DNA of 64,000 nucleotides, from the NCBI GenBank assembly GCA_958298945.1, contig OY282606.1:55131920-55195919 (forward strand), given 5' to 3'. The translations under genes were made by a program, and so were the position numbers. The notes below the pieces were generated by a model that worked only from the letters and a program-made list of their open reading frames with translations, was not told where the DNA came from and did no database searches. Shown in pieces: positions 20,273-31,579 of this stretch (the stretch's first letter is position 1; every line of letters begins with the position of its first letter). The stretch is from Atherix ibis (Eukaryota > Arthropoda > Insecta > Diptera > Athericidae).

Positions 20273-21200
20273 TGATTCTAGAATATCGCTTACAATTGGG
20301 AAAGGTATTGGTTTTTTGCTGTAGTATGTACACTATTTTCCTCGGTATTTTTAGCTGTAGTGTGTACATTTGTCCTCTAAGCATTTTGTGATCTGTGCTG
20401 TAGTTGAGTTGATGAACAACATCAATATTCGAAAATATTTTAGGTTTGTTGGTGAGGATATAATCTATTTCATTTCTTGTCTTCCCATTTGGTGACACCC
20501 ATGTCCATTTTCTATTATGTTTTCTATTGTATTGTAGTAGTTGTTCATGATGTGTAGGTTATTTTCTAATGCAAAATTTATCAGCCTTTGTCCATTATCA
20601 TTCCTTTTTCCAGTAGGGTAAGGTCCGAGTATATTGTCCTTGTTCTTGTATCTCTTTCCAATTTGGGTGTTAAAGTCTCCCATTAAAATAATTGTGTTAT
20701 TTAAATTAGGCATAATTTGGTTGTTTATTGTAAAATTCAACTTTTAAGACTTTCGGAGTAATTTCAGTTGGGGCATACACGTATATTTGGACTATTGAAG
20801 TTGGTTGTTTATATCCAGGGAGTTTTACATTCAAAATGGCAATCATGTCTGATATTCCTCGGAATTCTGTTATCTCGTTTTTCAAATACTTTTTAATCAT
20901 AAACCCTACTCCGTATATCCCAGCCTTTACATTAAACTGATATAATATGTATTTGTCATGTTCTTACGTTTTATCCTCCGCTCTTCTTACGTCTCTTAAG
21001 CCTATAATGTCCCAGTTCGCGGTTTCTAATGCATGTTCTAGCTCTACTAAAGATTCTTGTGACTTTAGCGATCTTGTGTTAAGTGTAGCTATGTTGAATT
21101 TATTCTCAGTTCTTTGTTTCTTACTTTCAGAGTATTGTTTTTTGCGTAGTGTTTCGTTGAACTTCTCTTCTGTAAGCTCTTGGGGGTAATGGTCTATCAT
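20262..21200 (-). pseudogene. RTE-type endonuclease domain, frameshifted
   Basis: Pieces read NIATLNTRSLKSQESLVELE (Asn site), DIIGLRDVRRAE (the usual catalytic Glu position reads Asp), VQIYVYAPTE, ILMGDFNTQIGKRY, EIDYILTNKP and YSTDHKMLRG. These are the ordered blocks of an APE-type endonuclease. There is a stop near 20,964 and frameshifts near 20,710 and 20,470. Confidence 0.78.
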
Positions 21201-21270
21201 CCCGCGGTGAACAGCCGATTGGGAATCAGTTTGTTTTTCATTAATGTTGTTTCTTTATTGTTTTTTGATC

Positions 21271-21627
21271 TCAAGTTTCCGGTATCTGGTATTTCCTATA
21301 TTTTTTGTTGTTGTGGGTGTTCTCCGACAGTGAATGAGATCTGGCTCTCATATAAGCAAATGCATCTGTTTTGTGCAACTTGGATGGGGCTAAGGTAATT
21401 TTTGCCCTTTCCGTGGGGCATGTTGGTGTTTGAATGTTCGCAGGTGACAAGGACGAGTCTCTTTTTCTTTTTTCAACTTCTGGTTTTCCTTTTAATATGA
21501 GTTTATTATTCTTAATGAAGGCTTCATTCCCTTTTTCTCTTTCTTGCTCCAATTGTCGCTGTAGATTTTTGCGTAGTTCTATTGTTTCATTTGAAAAATC
21601 TTCCGTTATATAAGTCTGGTCAGGCAT
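21271..21627 (-). pseudogene. N-terminal charged segment of the RTE element
   Basis: 118-residue frame rich in Lys/Glu/Arg with a predicted helical segment at about 14-50 (ELRKNLQRQLEQEREKGNE). It lies directly upstream of the endonuclease, as the N-terminal extension of RTE ORFs does, and is separated from it by stops. No domain is recognised. Confidence 0.5.
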
Positions 21628-21650
21628 TTTTGTCTTGTTTTTCAGTATTT

Positions 21651-23050
21651 CTACTTTTTTTTTAAATTAATTATTAGTTAAAGTCAAATTAATAAATGAT
21701 GTTATTGACTTTGCTTTAAAACATAAACAGTTCCCGAGCATACTTGCAATTTGCCAAGAGAAAAGTAATCAAATTAGAAACATTGAAATATTTTATATCG
21801 ATTACCGATTTGGCAATTTTTGTTAACTTAAAACTCCAAAAAGAGCTTCTAATAGTAAAAAATAAAAATTACTAATGACTCGAATGCAGTTGTAATGATT
21901 TATATTACTGTCTTACAAAATATTATAAATTCTGAAGCAGATATTAGTTCTGCTTATTGATTATTAATGAAATAAAATGTAATTTGATTGAAATATACTA
22001 TTTAATTTAAACTAAAATCGATTAAGAAATTTTCAAATATATCAACAAAAAAATGTTTTACTTCAAAAATACTTGAGCACAAATAGTAATCTTATTATAT
22101 TATTAATTATACTTTATACAGTAAATTAATAAAATTTAAAATACAGGAACATAACTTTAATTAATTAAGAAAATATGAATATATGTAATCAAGAGAATGT
22201 AAGCGACCATAAGATTGCTACAATAACAATTTGCTACTTTTATATGAGATTAAATAAATAAATATTTAAAAAAAAATTTATACATAAAAATTGAGTATTT
22301 TTTTTAATATAGTACTATATAGAGTTATTATATTGTAATTTTATTTATTCCAGTTCTAATTTGTATTTGTATTGTATTTATAATTTAAGACTATGCATAT
22401 GAATTATGATTTTTTTATAAATATGAAATGTAAAATATCTTTTTAACAATAAAGTAGAAATTAGGGATTTCTTTTATAAATATAAATAATAGATATAACA
22501 TAAATGCATACACAATAATCAAATATATCACAATAATTTATTTATTTTCTAATTATTTTTTACTCAACAAATTTTAGTCAACATTATAATAGAAATAATA
22601 GCTTAGTAATTCTACTACACATCATTAAATTTCTGTACAAATGGAAAAAAAATGCAAACTATTAAGAATTTATTGTATATATTATGTAGAAAAACATACA
22701 CATATATTTGTTTTGTGTGATTTTAGTTAGTTGTTAAAAACTGTACATATATTTGCATTGTACTAGATCATAGATACTTCTTAATAAATCGAATATGGAT
22801 ATAGTTTTAACAAAGTTATTATTTTCTTGTAGCTTTATTAGCATAAATATTATTAAGTAAAAAATTATTTTAAATCAAAAAATCAATTGTTTTGTTTCTT
22901 TTACTTTCGTACATAAATGTTATTATATTTAATTAATTAATTAATAATAAATTTATCAATTATATAGAAATATATTACATAGATTAGATGTTTTTTATTG
23001 ATATAAAGTGTCAATTTACTTTTAATAATTGTTGATTTCATTTTCTTAAT
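21651..23050. other. AT-rich DNA without recognisable genes
   Basis: 1.4 kb of very AT-rich sequence with no ORF above background, no inverted termini and no similarity that I can see to the rest of the window. Confidence 0.6.
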
Positions 23051-23059
23051 TTTTTCGAT

Positions 23060-23960
23060 GATTCATGGAGATCAGGTGTATCAAAGTGTGATTTTTCTTG
23101 GTGTACTAATAACAGCTTCTTTAAATGTTATTGAAATGGCTATTTTTGCTGAATTATTTTTGTCCTCATTATTCTCACTCTCCTTAGTACATGCTTCGCT
23201 GATGGAAGCCGAATCAGAAATTAAATCTGTGCTCTTTTTGGAGTTCCATCCGCTTGTCTTTAAGCAGATTTCCTCCTATGATACACTTGGGATCCGTCAG
23301 TCCATTGTCTTTTTGAGGTTATTACCAATAATGAGTCTCCGGAATAAGCTCTCATCATTTGCTCCTTAATGTCTATAATGAGCCTCCAGAACAAGCTCTC
23401 TTCATTTGCTTCTCTACTTTATAGCCCTTACTCAGAAGCCAGTTGAACCTTTTCTTGCGACACCCTTTATATCAATGTGACCCGGAGAGCCTTGACGTAT
23501 CGGGGCACTTGCTATCCCCTCCTCTATCTGATTATAAACTCCTAGTAGGTCGGCAACTGTCTCGCAGATAATATGTGACATTATCATCTTTGCCACTCTC
23601 ACCAACAAGAGACTTGGCATTATTTGTACTGGTTTTAGATTGCCTATATATTTGACCCGGGAACGGATTGAACCCTTAATTTTTTTTGCGAGCAGAGTCC
23701 GTTTTTGAAACACATCAGCCCCAGGTTATCCAGCCGAAGATGGATCAGCTACCGGAGGCACTTCCGCCTCGGCGTTCGCTGACGAAATAATGGTCATCTG
23801 CAAAACTTCATTCACATTGACCTCGTAAGAAGGCAAGGGTTCTACCGTCCCATCCTCTCTCTCTTTTGCGGTTTTAGAGCGTCACCAAAATTGTTTTTTT
23901 TTGTCCGAGTTCATTTGAATCCTACGAGTAGCTCGGAAAAGGGTGGTCACCTGTGTCAGA
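23060..23960 (-). pseudogene. Unidentified gag-like pseudogene
   Basis: GC content and codon texture rise sharply compared with the flanks. The main minus-strand frame (23,930-23,432) reads NEVLQMTIISSANAEAEV, one stop, then FQKRTLLAKKIKGSIRSR, KYIGNLKPVQIMPSLL and SHIICETVADLLGVYNQIEE. Further downstream a second piece reads SISEACTKESENNEDKNNSA and AISITFKEAVIS. It looks like the helical, basic ORF1 of a retroelement, but I do not recognise the family. Stops separate the pieces. Confidence 0.4.
23328..23420. repeat. Imperfect tandem repeat, 2 x about 46 bp
   Basis: Two adjacent units share AATGAGYCTCCRGAAYAAGCTCTC and then CATTTGCT. It lies within the gag-like pseudogene and probably arose by replication slippage. 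Confidence 0.7.
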
Positions 23961-25979
23961 GTCCAACATAGTACAGAAAGACTAAATTAAACCGGAGACC
24001 ACCAGTATCAGAAGTTTGCATACTAACAACTGAGCTCCCCCACATGCATGTAGCTCTGGGTGTACGCTGTTCCATCGGGACATCTGTCATTAGCTTGCGT
24101 CTAAATAAATAAAACGTATGAGCCTAAACACAAAAGTAAGCCGTGAGACATAACCATGACCCTCCCATATCATCTACATTCACGTGGTTCGATAAACTCT
24201 ACAGTTAACGGAGTTCACCTTGTGGAGGTGACAGTGCGTTTTGACTCTCAAAGCAGTACTATGCAATTATATTGTATATTGTTAAGTTGAATTCATTTAA
24301 CTACATAATATAGTACAATATAATTGCCCTATCTATATTATTGCATTCTCACTTCAAAATGTAATTTTAAGAAATTTTTTAAATGTGCTTTGGCCAAATG
24401 AATCAAACCAGTTGAATTAAATGGCTCGTTGTTTAAATGAGTTTGACGCACCTGATATAGATTAGATGACGTTTTTTTCCTTTAAAATCTCGAATATACG
24501 AGTATAAATAGATTTCGAATTTTTTTTTTAAAACTAGTGAACTACTGCTAGTTGTTCAAAGATTTCAGAATTTATATTATTTTAGGTTAAATACAGGTTA
24601 CAAGCAGTCAATTCGCAATATAGAACCGAATTTTTTATAAATATATATGTCATACGAGGGTATATCGAAAAGTTAGCGAGAAGGTAGCAACCATATTTTC
24701 TGCGGATACGAAGAATATTTTGATTCTCGACTACAAAAATACAGATGCTATAATAATGAGTAAGTATTTAAAATAGGTTATAAAGAAAATTCCGCTGGTA
24801 ACAGGTTTCAGGTTGCAACATCTTTATACAAAAATGTTCAAGAAATAATTTCTTACATAATAACTTTCCTTTGTTATACAGTTTCTACAGGAAAGCTGGA
24901 TGCCATAAAGCATATGTAAAGGTCATGGACGCCATAATTCATACACAATCCAACCAATCCTAACAACACAAGATAACGGACACAGACAAGACGCAAGTTC
25001 GAAACTGACTTAAAAGGAGCAAAATGGACAATATTCAATAGGCACTGTTGCCTCAAACATCGGTGGGTGTTAAAAGTTATGGCTTCCAATAATAAATATA
25101 TTACAAGATGATTGTAAGGATCGTACAGATATGATTGTTTTTTTTCTTTTAGCAAGGAATATGTATATAAATCTCAAATAGATCGTATGGTACGGCTTAA
25201 TTATCACGAAGTTCATAATCTAATTATCATAGAGGAGCTTCATACCTGTTGTAGATGGGTTTTATTCTTCGAGGAAATTCTATATTTTGTCATTATTTAG
25301 ACTCATACAATTCACTAGTGCCTCTAAAGTGACAAAAGCCTCACTGACACTTCGGTTGTTGTATGTAATGATGGCAATATCATCAGTTTAGGGAAGTTAT
25401 TGAATCGATTTAATAAAAATAGTGCTCTCTATGTTCAGTAGGGCCTAGCGTACAATTTTATCGAGCTAGAAATGGAATTAATTAGAACACATTAATTTAG
25501 CCAACGTAATTAATTGTTCGAAAAGTTGAGGTGATCCTGCAATCAATCTTTACGGCACATTTGTCAATTGTTAAGGTCATTTTGTATAGACTAATCAGTT
25601 TCCTAGGACTACCAGATTCCACTATTGCCTTTAAGAGCTCATCTCTCCATACGTTGTTATAAGCTGTTCGTTCGCAAGTCAATCCACAGGTACGAGTGTC
25701 AAAATTCAAATTCTGTCATATCGTAAAAAAATATGCTCAGTTGTTGATGGGCTTGGTTTGAATTCACATTGGTAAGCACATATTATGGATATAATATAAT
25801 TATGGATAATCCTGTAAAGATGATTCGTCTTCAGACGGAACTAACAACACTCATAAATATGGAAACAACAAGAACAACAGTAGCAGAACGATAACAGCTT
25901 CAACGGCAACAGCAGCGACAATGGCAATAACTGCAGCAACAGCCACTACAACAAAAATCACACCAATTGAAACAACATC

Positions 25980-26380
25980 AAAAAAAAAGATGTGTTCCCA
26001 TCAAAGTGGACGAAATTATTTAATTTTCTATTATTTCGCAGCAAACAAACTGATTCCCGTCGCTTCCTTATTTTATCGACAACGACTGAAGGAAAGCGTA
26101 GTGTCATCAATATCCACACATTTTTTTGTGTGGATATTGATGGGACTACGCTTTCCTTCTCCTACCATCCGACACTAAATCAGATCAAAGGAACCGTCTA
26201 CTGCAGGTAGTTAGGAAATTCCTCTAAACAGCCATTATTAAAAATTTAGTCGCTTACAAAGTAGTGGAGGCAAAAAAAATTGCCACTTTCCGAGAGAGTG
26301 TTCAAGCATTTACTGGCATTGTCGTGCTTACCTTTCACTTGTTTGACCTCCCAAACAAGGTAAATACTCTTTAGCACAAC
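25980..26380 (+). pseudogene. I-type ORF1 fragment in duplication copy 1
   Basis: Plus-strand frames read RRFLILSTTTEGKR, then LSFSYHPTLNQIKGTVYCR, then VVEAKKIATF, FTGIVVLTFHLFDLP. These align with ORF1 of the I-type element (HPRFLVISTSPEAKF, LHPSLNQVKGTIFCK, VVEARKIISM, FTGIVVLTFDAYELP). Stops and frame changes separate the pieces, and about 60 residues between the first two are missing and replaced by the hairpin. It is a divergent relative, not the same copy. Confidence 0.78.
26091..26156. repeat. 30-bp hairpin inside ORF1 debris, copy 1
   Basis: Arms 26,091-26,120 and 26,127-26,156 pair at 28 of 30 positions around a 6-base T loop. The left arm begins GGAAAGCGTAGTGTCATC. The right arm corresponds to authentic ORF1 coding sequence, so the left arm looks like a templated inverted copy. 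Confidence 0.9.
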
Positions 26381-28113
26381 TTTGAGTTAAAATATGCTAT
26401 TTATATTGTATATTGTTAAGTTGAATTCATTTAACTACATAATATAGTACAATATAATTGCCCTATCTATATTATTGCATTCTCACTTCAAAATGTAATT
26501 TTAAGAAATTTTTTAAATGTGCTTTGGCCAAATGAATCAAACCAGTTGAATTAAATGGCTCGTTGTTTAAATGAGTTTGACGCACCTGATATAGATTAGA
26601 TGACGTTTTTTTCCTTTAAAATCTCGAATATACGAGTATAAATAGATTTCGAATTTTTTTTTTAAAACTAGTGAACTACTGCTAGTTGTTCAAAGATTTC
26701 AGAATTTATATTATTTTAGGTTAAATACAGGTTATAAGCAGTCAATTCGCAATATAGAACCGAATTTTTTATAAATATATATGTCATACGAGGGTATATC
26801 GAAAAGTTAGCGAGAAGGTAGCAACCATATTTTCTGCGGATACGAAGAATATTTTGATTCTCGACTACAAAAATACAGATGCTATAATAATGAGTAAGTA
26901 TTTAAAATAGGTTATAAAGAAAATTCCGCTGGTAACAGGTTTCAGGTTGCAACATCTTTATACAAAAATGTTCAAGAAATAATTTCTTACATAATAACTT
27001 TCCTTTGTTATACAGTTTCTACAGGAAAGCTGGATGCCATAAAGCATATGTAAAGGTCATGGACGCCATAATTCATACACAATCCAACCAATCCTAACAA
27101 CACAAGATAACGGACACAGACAAGACGCAAGTTCGAAACTGACTTAAAAGGAGCAAAATGGACAATATTCAATAGGCACTGTTGCCTCAAACATCGGTGG
27201 GTGTTAAAAGTTATGGCTTCCAATAATAAATATATTACAAGATGATTGTAAGGATCGTACAGATATGATTGTTTTTTTTCTTTTAGCAAGGAATATGTAT
27301 ATAAATCTCAAATAGATCGTATGGTACGGCTTAATTATCACGAAGTTCATAATCTAATTATCATAGAGGAGCTTCATACCTGTTGTAGATGGGTTTTATT
27401 CTTCGAGGAAATTCTATATTTTGTCATTATTTAGACTCATACAATTCACTAGTGCCTCTAAAGTGACAAAAGCCTCACTGACACTTCGGTTGTTGTATGT
27501 AATGATGGCAATATCATCAGTTTAGGGAAGTTATTGAATCGATTTAATAAAAATAGTGCTCTCTATGTTCAGTAGGGCCTAGCGTACAATTTTATCGAGC
27601 TAGAAATGGAATTAATTAGAACACATTAATTTAGCCAACGTAATTAATTGTTCGAAAAATTGAGGTGATCCTGCAATCAATCTTTACGGCACATTTGTCA
27701 ATTGTTAAGGTCATTTTGTATAGACTAATCAGTTTCCTAGGACTACCAGATTCCACTATTGCCTTTAAGAGCTCATCTCTCCATACGTTGTTATAAGCTG
27801 TTCGTTCGCAAGTCAATCCACAGGTACGAGTGTCAAAATTCAAATTCTGTCATATCGTAAAAAAATATGCTCAGTTGTTGATGGGCTTGGTTTGAATTCA
27901 CATTGGTAAGCACATATTATGGATATAATATAATTATGGATAATCCTGTAAAGATGATTCGTCTTCAGACGGAACTAACAACACTCATAAATATGGAAAC
28001 AACAAGAACAACAGTAGCAGAACGATAACAGCTTCAACGGCAACAGCAGCGACAATGGCAATAACTGCAGCAACAGCCACTACAACAAAAATCACACCAA
28101 TTGAAACAACATA

Positions 28114-28510
28114 AAAAAAAAAGATGTGTTCCCATCAAAGTGGACGAAATTATTTAATTTTCTATTATTTCGCAGCAAACAAACTGATTCCCGTCGCTTC
28201 CTTATTTTATCGACAACGACTGAAGGAAAGCGTAGTGTCATCAATATCCACACATTTTTTTGTGTGGATATTGATGGGACTACGCTTTCCTTCTCCTACC
28301 ATCCGACACTAAATCAGATCAAAGGAACCGTCTACTGCAGGTAGTTAGGAAATTCCTCTAAACAGCCATTATTAAAAATTTAGTCGCTTACAAAGTAGTG
28401 GAGGCAAAAAAAATTGCCACTTTCCGAGAGAGTGTTCAAGCATTTACTGGCATTGTCGTGCTTACCTTTCACTTGTTTGACCTCCCAAACAAGGTAAATA
28501 CTCTTTAGCA
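28114..28510 (+). pseudogene. I-type ORF1 fragment in duplication copy 2
   Basis: Second copy of the fragment at 25,980-26,380, with the same stops and the same hairpin. One C-to-A change upstream creates a TAA just before the shared frame. Confidence 0.78.
28225..28290. repeat. 30-bp hairpin, copy 2
   Basis: Same structure as 26,091-26,156, carried by the second tandem copy, with the same two mismatches. Confidence 0.9.
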
Positions 28511-28532
28511 CAACTTTGAGTTAAAATATGCT

Positions 28533-28974
28533 ACCTTAATCCAATAAGCTGTCTAGCTTCTGTGATGATAGACAGCAAGTGATCGATGGCTAAAGACACT
28601 CAAATTTATAAGGCACAGTATGGTACATCTATCGGGTAAAATTTTTGGGATAGCTGTTTTGGCTACCGTACCTACTTTAATTCCAATTATATCTCCATTC
28701 CATCTTCATCGCCTTTTAGGTTTTATTGGGCTTATTTTCATGGAAGATGCATGGCTTTCTTAAGGGACGCAATCACCTACCCATTACTTTGGAAAAAAAA
28801 TGCTAATACATAAGCACTTTCATGCTTTATGAAGAATCAATCAAACTGCGATAGATTTAGGTGTGTAGTCGCTATGGCCATGGATGCTTCACCGTTAGAA
28901 TTGTGTGTTAACTAGAAAGTGAGAAATGTGGTTGCCATTCTTAGGCGTGCAGCTAGTGAGTCCATACTTGAACA
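28533..28974. other. Sequence between ORF1 and ORF2 debris
   Basis: Probably the decayed middle of the same I-type element, as it is bracketed by ORF1 and ORF2 debris in the same orientation. I could not align any endonuclease motif, so this rests on position only. Confidence 0.35.
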
Positions 28975-29170
28975 TGGAAGAAATACGCCCGATTCTCCAG
29001 TACGACCAAAATTCTCGAGTTGAGACTCAAAAATGCCAGAGTCAAGAAGGTAGTGAGAAAGGCCAAGCTTGCAGTTTAGAATGACTTTACTGCCACCATT
29101 GACACCAGATCCTTCTTTAAGGAAGCCTGGGGAAGAATTATTCGAATATTAAAAAATGAAAGAAAATCAC
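28975..29170 (+). pseudogene. I-type ORF2 fragment (start of RT region)
   Basis: Plus-strand reading gives LRLKNARVKKVVRKAKLAV, a stop, then NDFTATIDTRS and KEAWGRIIRILKNERKS. This aligns with the minus-strand element at 1-5,300 (LRTARVKRAVKQAKRTAWNN, KEAWRGINCILGRQKN). With the ORF1 debris upstream in the same orientation it suggests one decayed element spanning the duplication and 28,533-29,170, internally deleted. Confidence 0.7.
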
Positions 29171-29707
29171 AACCTTTGAAATAAATGAATGAAAAATTAC
29201 TAATCAACATTTATTATTGCGTAAAATTATATTTACACAAATCCGTATACATAGACACCAAATACATATTAGCGGCTATATCCCTACAAACGGATATGCT
29301 AGGTATACTATGATGTGTAGCAATAAATTTTTTTTATTTTCATTTCTCTTCTTTTTCATCTTCATTTTTTTTTCTTCGGGATCGGTTTTATTCTTCTTTT
29401 TGTTTAAATTGGCAATTGAAGACACCGCTGCAAAAAGGAGGCAGCTCCATTTTACCAATTTTTTCAGGAAAAGCAAAAACTGCTTCACTACGAATTCTGT
29501 GGATTTTTTTTAGTTTATTCATATGTGGAATTAAACTCTATTTCTTAATACATAATATACTCTCAAATTACTCCTTTTGGAAACTTGGATACAAAAAATA
29601 AAACGATGGAACTGCCCCCTTTTGCACCGGAGGATGCGAAAAAAATGTCAATAATAAATTTCAAGTTGTGTATTAACAATTTTTTTCAAAAGTACATAAT
29701 AAAGACA

Positions 29708-30520
29708 TTAGTCTGTTAAGCTATCTTCTTCGTGCCCAACAGTTTGCTCTTCTTCTTGGCTCTTCAGCTGGTCATAAAACCACATACAGTCTGGAGGCAC
29801 ATATTTTGTTGCGAGTTCTCGGACATGTAGATATTTGGGGCGCTTAAGTGGAAGAGTTAACGTAACGCCATGTTTCTGAAGGATAAACAAGTCCTTTAGC
29901 AAGGCAGAGGTAACACTGCTGTATTCTACGCCTTTTGCTGTGTACGCCATGACACGGTAGAAGATATCCCCATTTTTGTTTCCTTTTGTTTGAAACAGTT
30001 GTTTCTGGCAAAAAGATCCTTTCCCGTTTCCTTTTCTCTTTTTCGATTAATCCAAAACTCCTGTCGCAAGGAAGAAAACTGAGCCCTGATTCTGGAAATC
30101 TGTGTATTATTTCCGAAAATCTGTTAGTATTTGCAAGAAGTGCATAAAGGTACTGAGCCAAGACTTTGTTTTTATTTTGTGAGCTGCAGTTATCGGAATA
30201 AAGATATATTTTTCTGACTGTTGGTGCTAAAAAGTTCTCAAGAAATTAGTGTAAAAAGCTTACTACATCATTAGCTCCTTTCTTGGCTACGGTTTCATCG
30301 TACATGAAAAAGTACGATTTCCTAGAACTAGCTGCAAAAATACAAAAGTTATATTCCCACAGTTGCCGTTTGAAGAAAACGTCACCACTAGTTACATGTG
30401 GGAGAGGCATATTTTGTTGGAAATCGAAAGCTAACAGCTCCATCTCATCCTTGCTTTCTCAAATTTCTGCGGTGTCTTCTTTCATTTTTGTATAGAAATA
30501 TTTTGATTTTTTCTCGTGCA
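29708..30520 (-). pseudogene. DUF7869-type transposase-like protein, broken
   Basis: Read in order on the minus strand: KYFYTKMKEDTAEI, stop, MELLAFDFQQNMPLP, FFKRQLWEYNFCIF, DETVAKKGANDVVSFLH, stop (about 30,245), IYLYSDNCSSQNKN, RFPESGLSFLPCDRSFGLIEK. After a frameshift near 29,970 it continues YRVMAYTAKGVEYSSVT to a natural end at 29,708. Conserved acidic residues in AFDF, YSDN and LPCDR...IEK fit an RNase-H-fold nuclease. Such proteins are common in insect and cnidarian genomes. Two stops and one frameshift make this copy inactive, and the N-terminus is missing. DUF7869 assignment is from memory of the motif pattern. Confidence 0.68.
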
Positions 30521-30576
30521 CATTGATATGAAATTATAAACTATTGCAAGCATTTATCATGCATGTCCATTCAGCG

Positions 30577-30614
30577 CAAAAACGAGGCAGCTCCTAAGCT
30601 GCCTCGTTTTTGCA
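30577..30614. repeat. Inner palindrome of transposon end motifs
   Basis: GCAAAAACGAGGCAGCT, a 4-base spacer, then its exact reverse complement. Each arm resembles the terminal repeat of the surrounding transposon. It could be a transposase-binding pair or the fused ends of another copy. Confidence 0.85.
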
Positions 30615-30785
30615 CGGGATTCAATAAGGGGCCATCTACATATCCTTTATATTTCCGCAGTGAAATAAGGCAACTGCTTCATTTTTCCACTGATTGATAG
30701 AGCAGCTTTGGAATACTTTATATCCACTGGAAAAAAAAACCACCAAAAATGGAGCTGCCTCCTTTTTGCAGCGGTGTCTTCAATT

Positions 30786-31579
30786 ATGATAGAAATGATT
30801 TATCCAAAAAATATATTTTTGTATCCGATAAAGTGAAGCAAAATTGCAATCGCTTACAAATAAATTCACATTTCTGATTACTATACTGAACAATAAAACT
30901 GAAAAACTAATTATACTCAAAATAGACATGTAACGATTGCTAACAGATAATGGACAAGCCAAACTGTATTACGATCTAAAATATCTAACCGATTTCAACA
31001 GTTTTCAATAAATTCTAAATTAATACATTAAATTGTTTGGTTTTGTTTCAATGATTGTAACGTAATATATTATATTTAATTACTTGTAAAAATAACCATG
31101 AGGGGAAATTTAAAATCAAATTGAATTACAATTAGACAAAGAAAGAAGAAAAAGTTCATTTGAAATAAAATAAAATAAAATTACTTAGCTGCCGTTAAAT
31201 CTAACTAAATTAAAATCATGCAATAATAAATTGTACACATAATTGTACGTTGAAATAAAATTTAATTGAAAACAAACAACAATTTTTGTTTAGAAAAACT
31301 TTATTAAATTAAAAACATCTACGAGTAGTTATTAAAAATATTTTTTTAATAATGATATACGAGTATCTACAAAAGAAAATTTTAGGTTATTTTAATATAT
31401 TATATTTATTCTTCAATCATACTCATGTAAATCAAAAATGTAAGTAAATTAAAAAATTTTGTAATGAATTTAAACTGAACTGACATTTTTATTCAATGTT
31501 CCTCGTCCCCACAAAGACCCGGTCCTAAACTAACACTGCCCTAAGATAGGCTGTAAGAGATTATAGTCGAGACAAAAGG
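30786..31579. other. AT-rich DNA without recognisable genes
   Basis: Noncoding, AT-rich. A GC-richer stretch starts at about 31,500 and leads into the dispersed repeat. Confidence 0.5.

Larger units (their letters stand above)
18880..21650 (-). mobile_element. RTE-type non-LTR retrotransposon, degraded
   Basis: On the minus strand a charged N-terminal segment (21,627-21,271), an endonuclease (21,200-20,262) and a reverse transcriptase (20,272 to about 18,950) follow one another in changing frames. The endonuclease style (NIATLNTRSL, GDFNTQIG, EIDYILTNK) and RT style (GKAPGEDGISNELM, VDYNKAFDSL) are those of RTE-like elements. There is no RNase H. Several frameshifts and stops are present and the 3' end is not clear. 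Confidence 0.8.
24269..26400. repeat. Tandem duplication, copy 1 (about 2.13 kb)
   Basis: Every landmark recurs 2,132-2,134 bp downstream: ATTGTATATTGTTAAG at the start, the 93-codon minus-strand frame at 24,874, the hairpin at 26,091 and the end AAAATATGCTA. I found only a handful of differences between copies (for example C/T in GGTTAYAAGCAG and G/A in GAAAARTTGAGG). It contains degraded I-type ORF1 sequence in its last 400 bp. The rest is noncoding and AT-rich. Confidence 0.93.
26401..28532. repeat. Tandem duplication, copy 2
   Basis: Direct head-to-tail copy of 24,269-26,400. It ends at AAAATATGCTA, after which single-copy sequence (CCTTAATCCAATAAG) begins. In copy 1 the same point leads into the start of copy 2. 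Near identity suggests a recent event or an assembly artefact. Confidence 0.93.
29418..30781 (-). mobile_element. DNA transposon with 36-bp inverted termini and DUF7869-type transposase
   Basis: Left end GAAGACACCGCTGCAAAAAG continues GAGGCAGCTCC; the right end is its exact reverse complement. AATT flanks both sides (29,414-29,417 and 30,782-30,785), either a 4-bp duplication or part of the termini. The terminal motif GCAAAAANGRGGCAG recurs inside at about 29,607-29,629 (reverse) and as a back-to-back pair at 30,577-30,614. The inner minus-strand frame encodes a DUF7869-like protein. The superfamily is not assigned. Confidence 0.8.

Noticed and set aside
24874..25155. 93-codon minus-strand frame repeated at 27,008
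   Set aside because: Present twice only because of the tandem duplication; no domain, and low-complexity AT-rich context.
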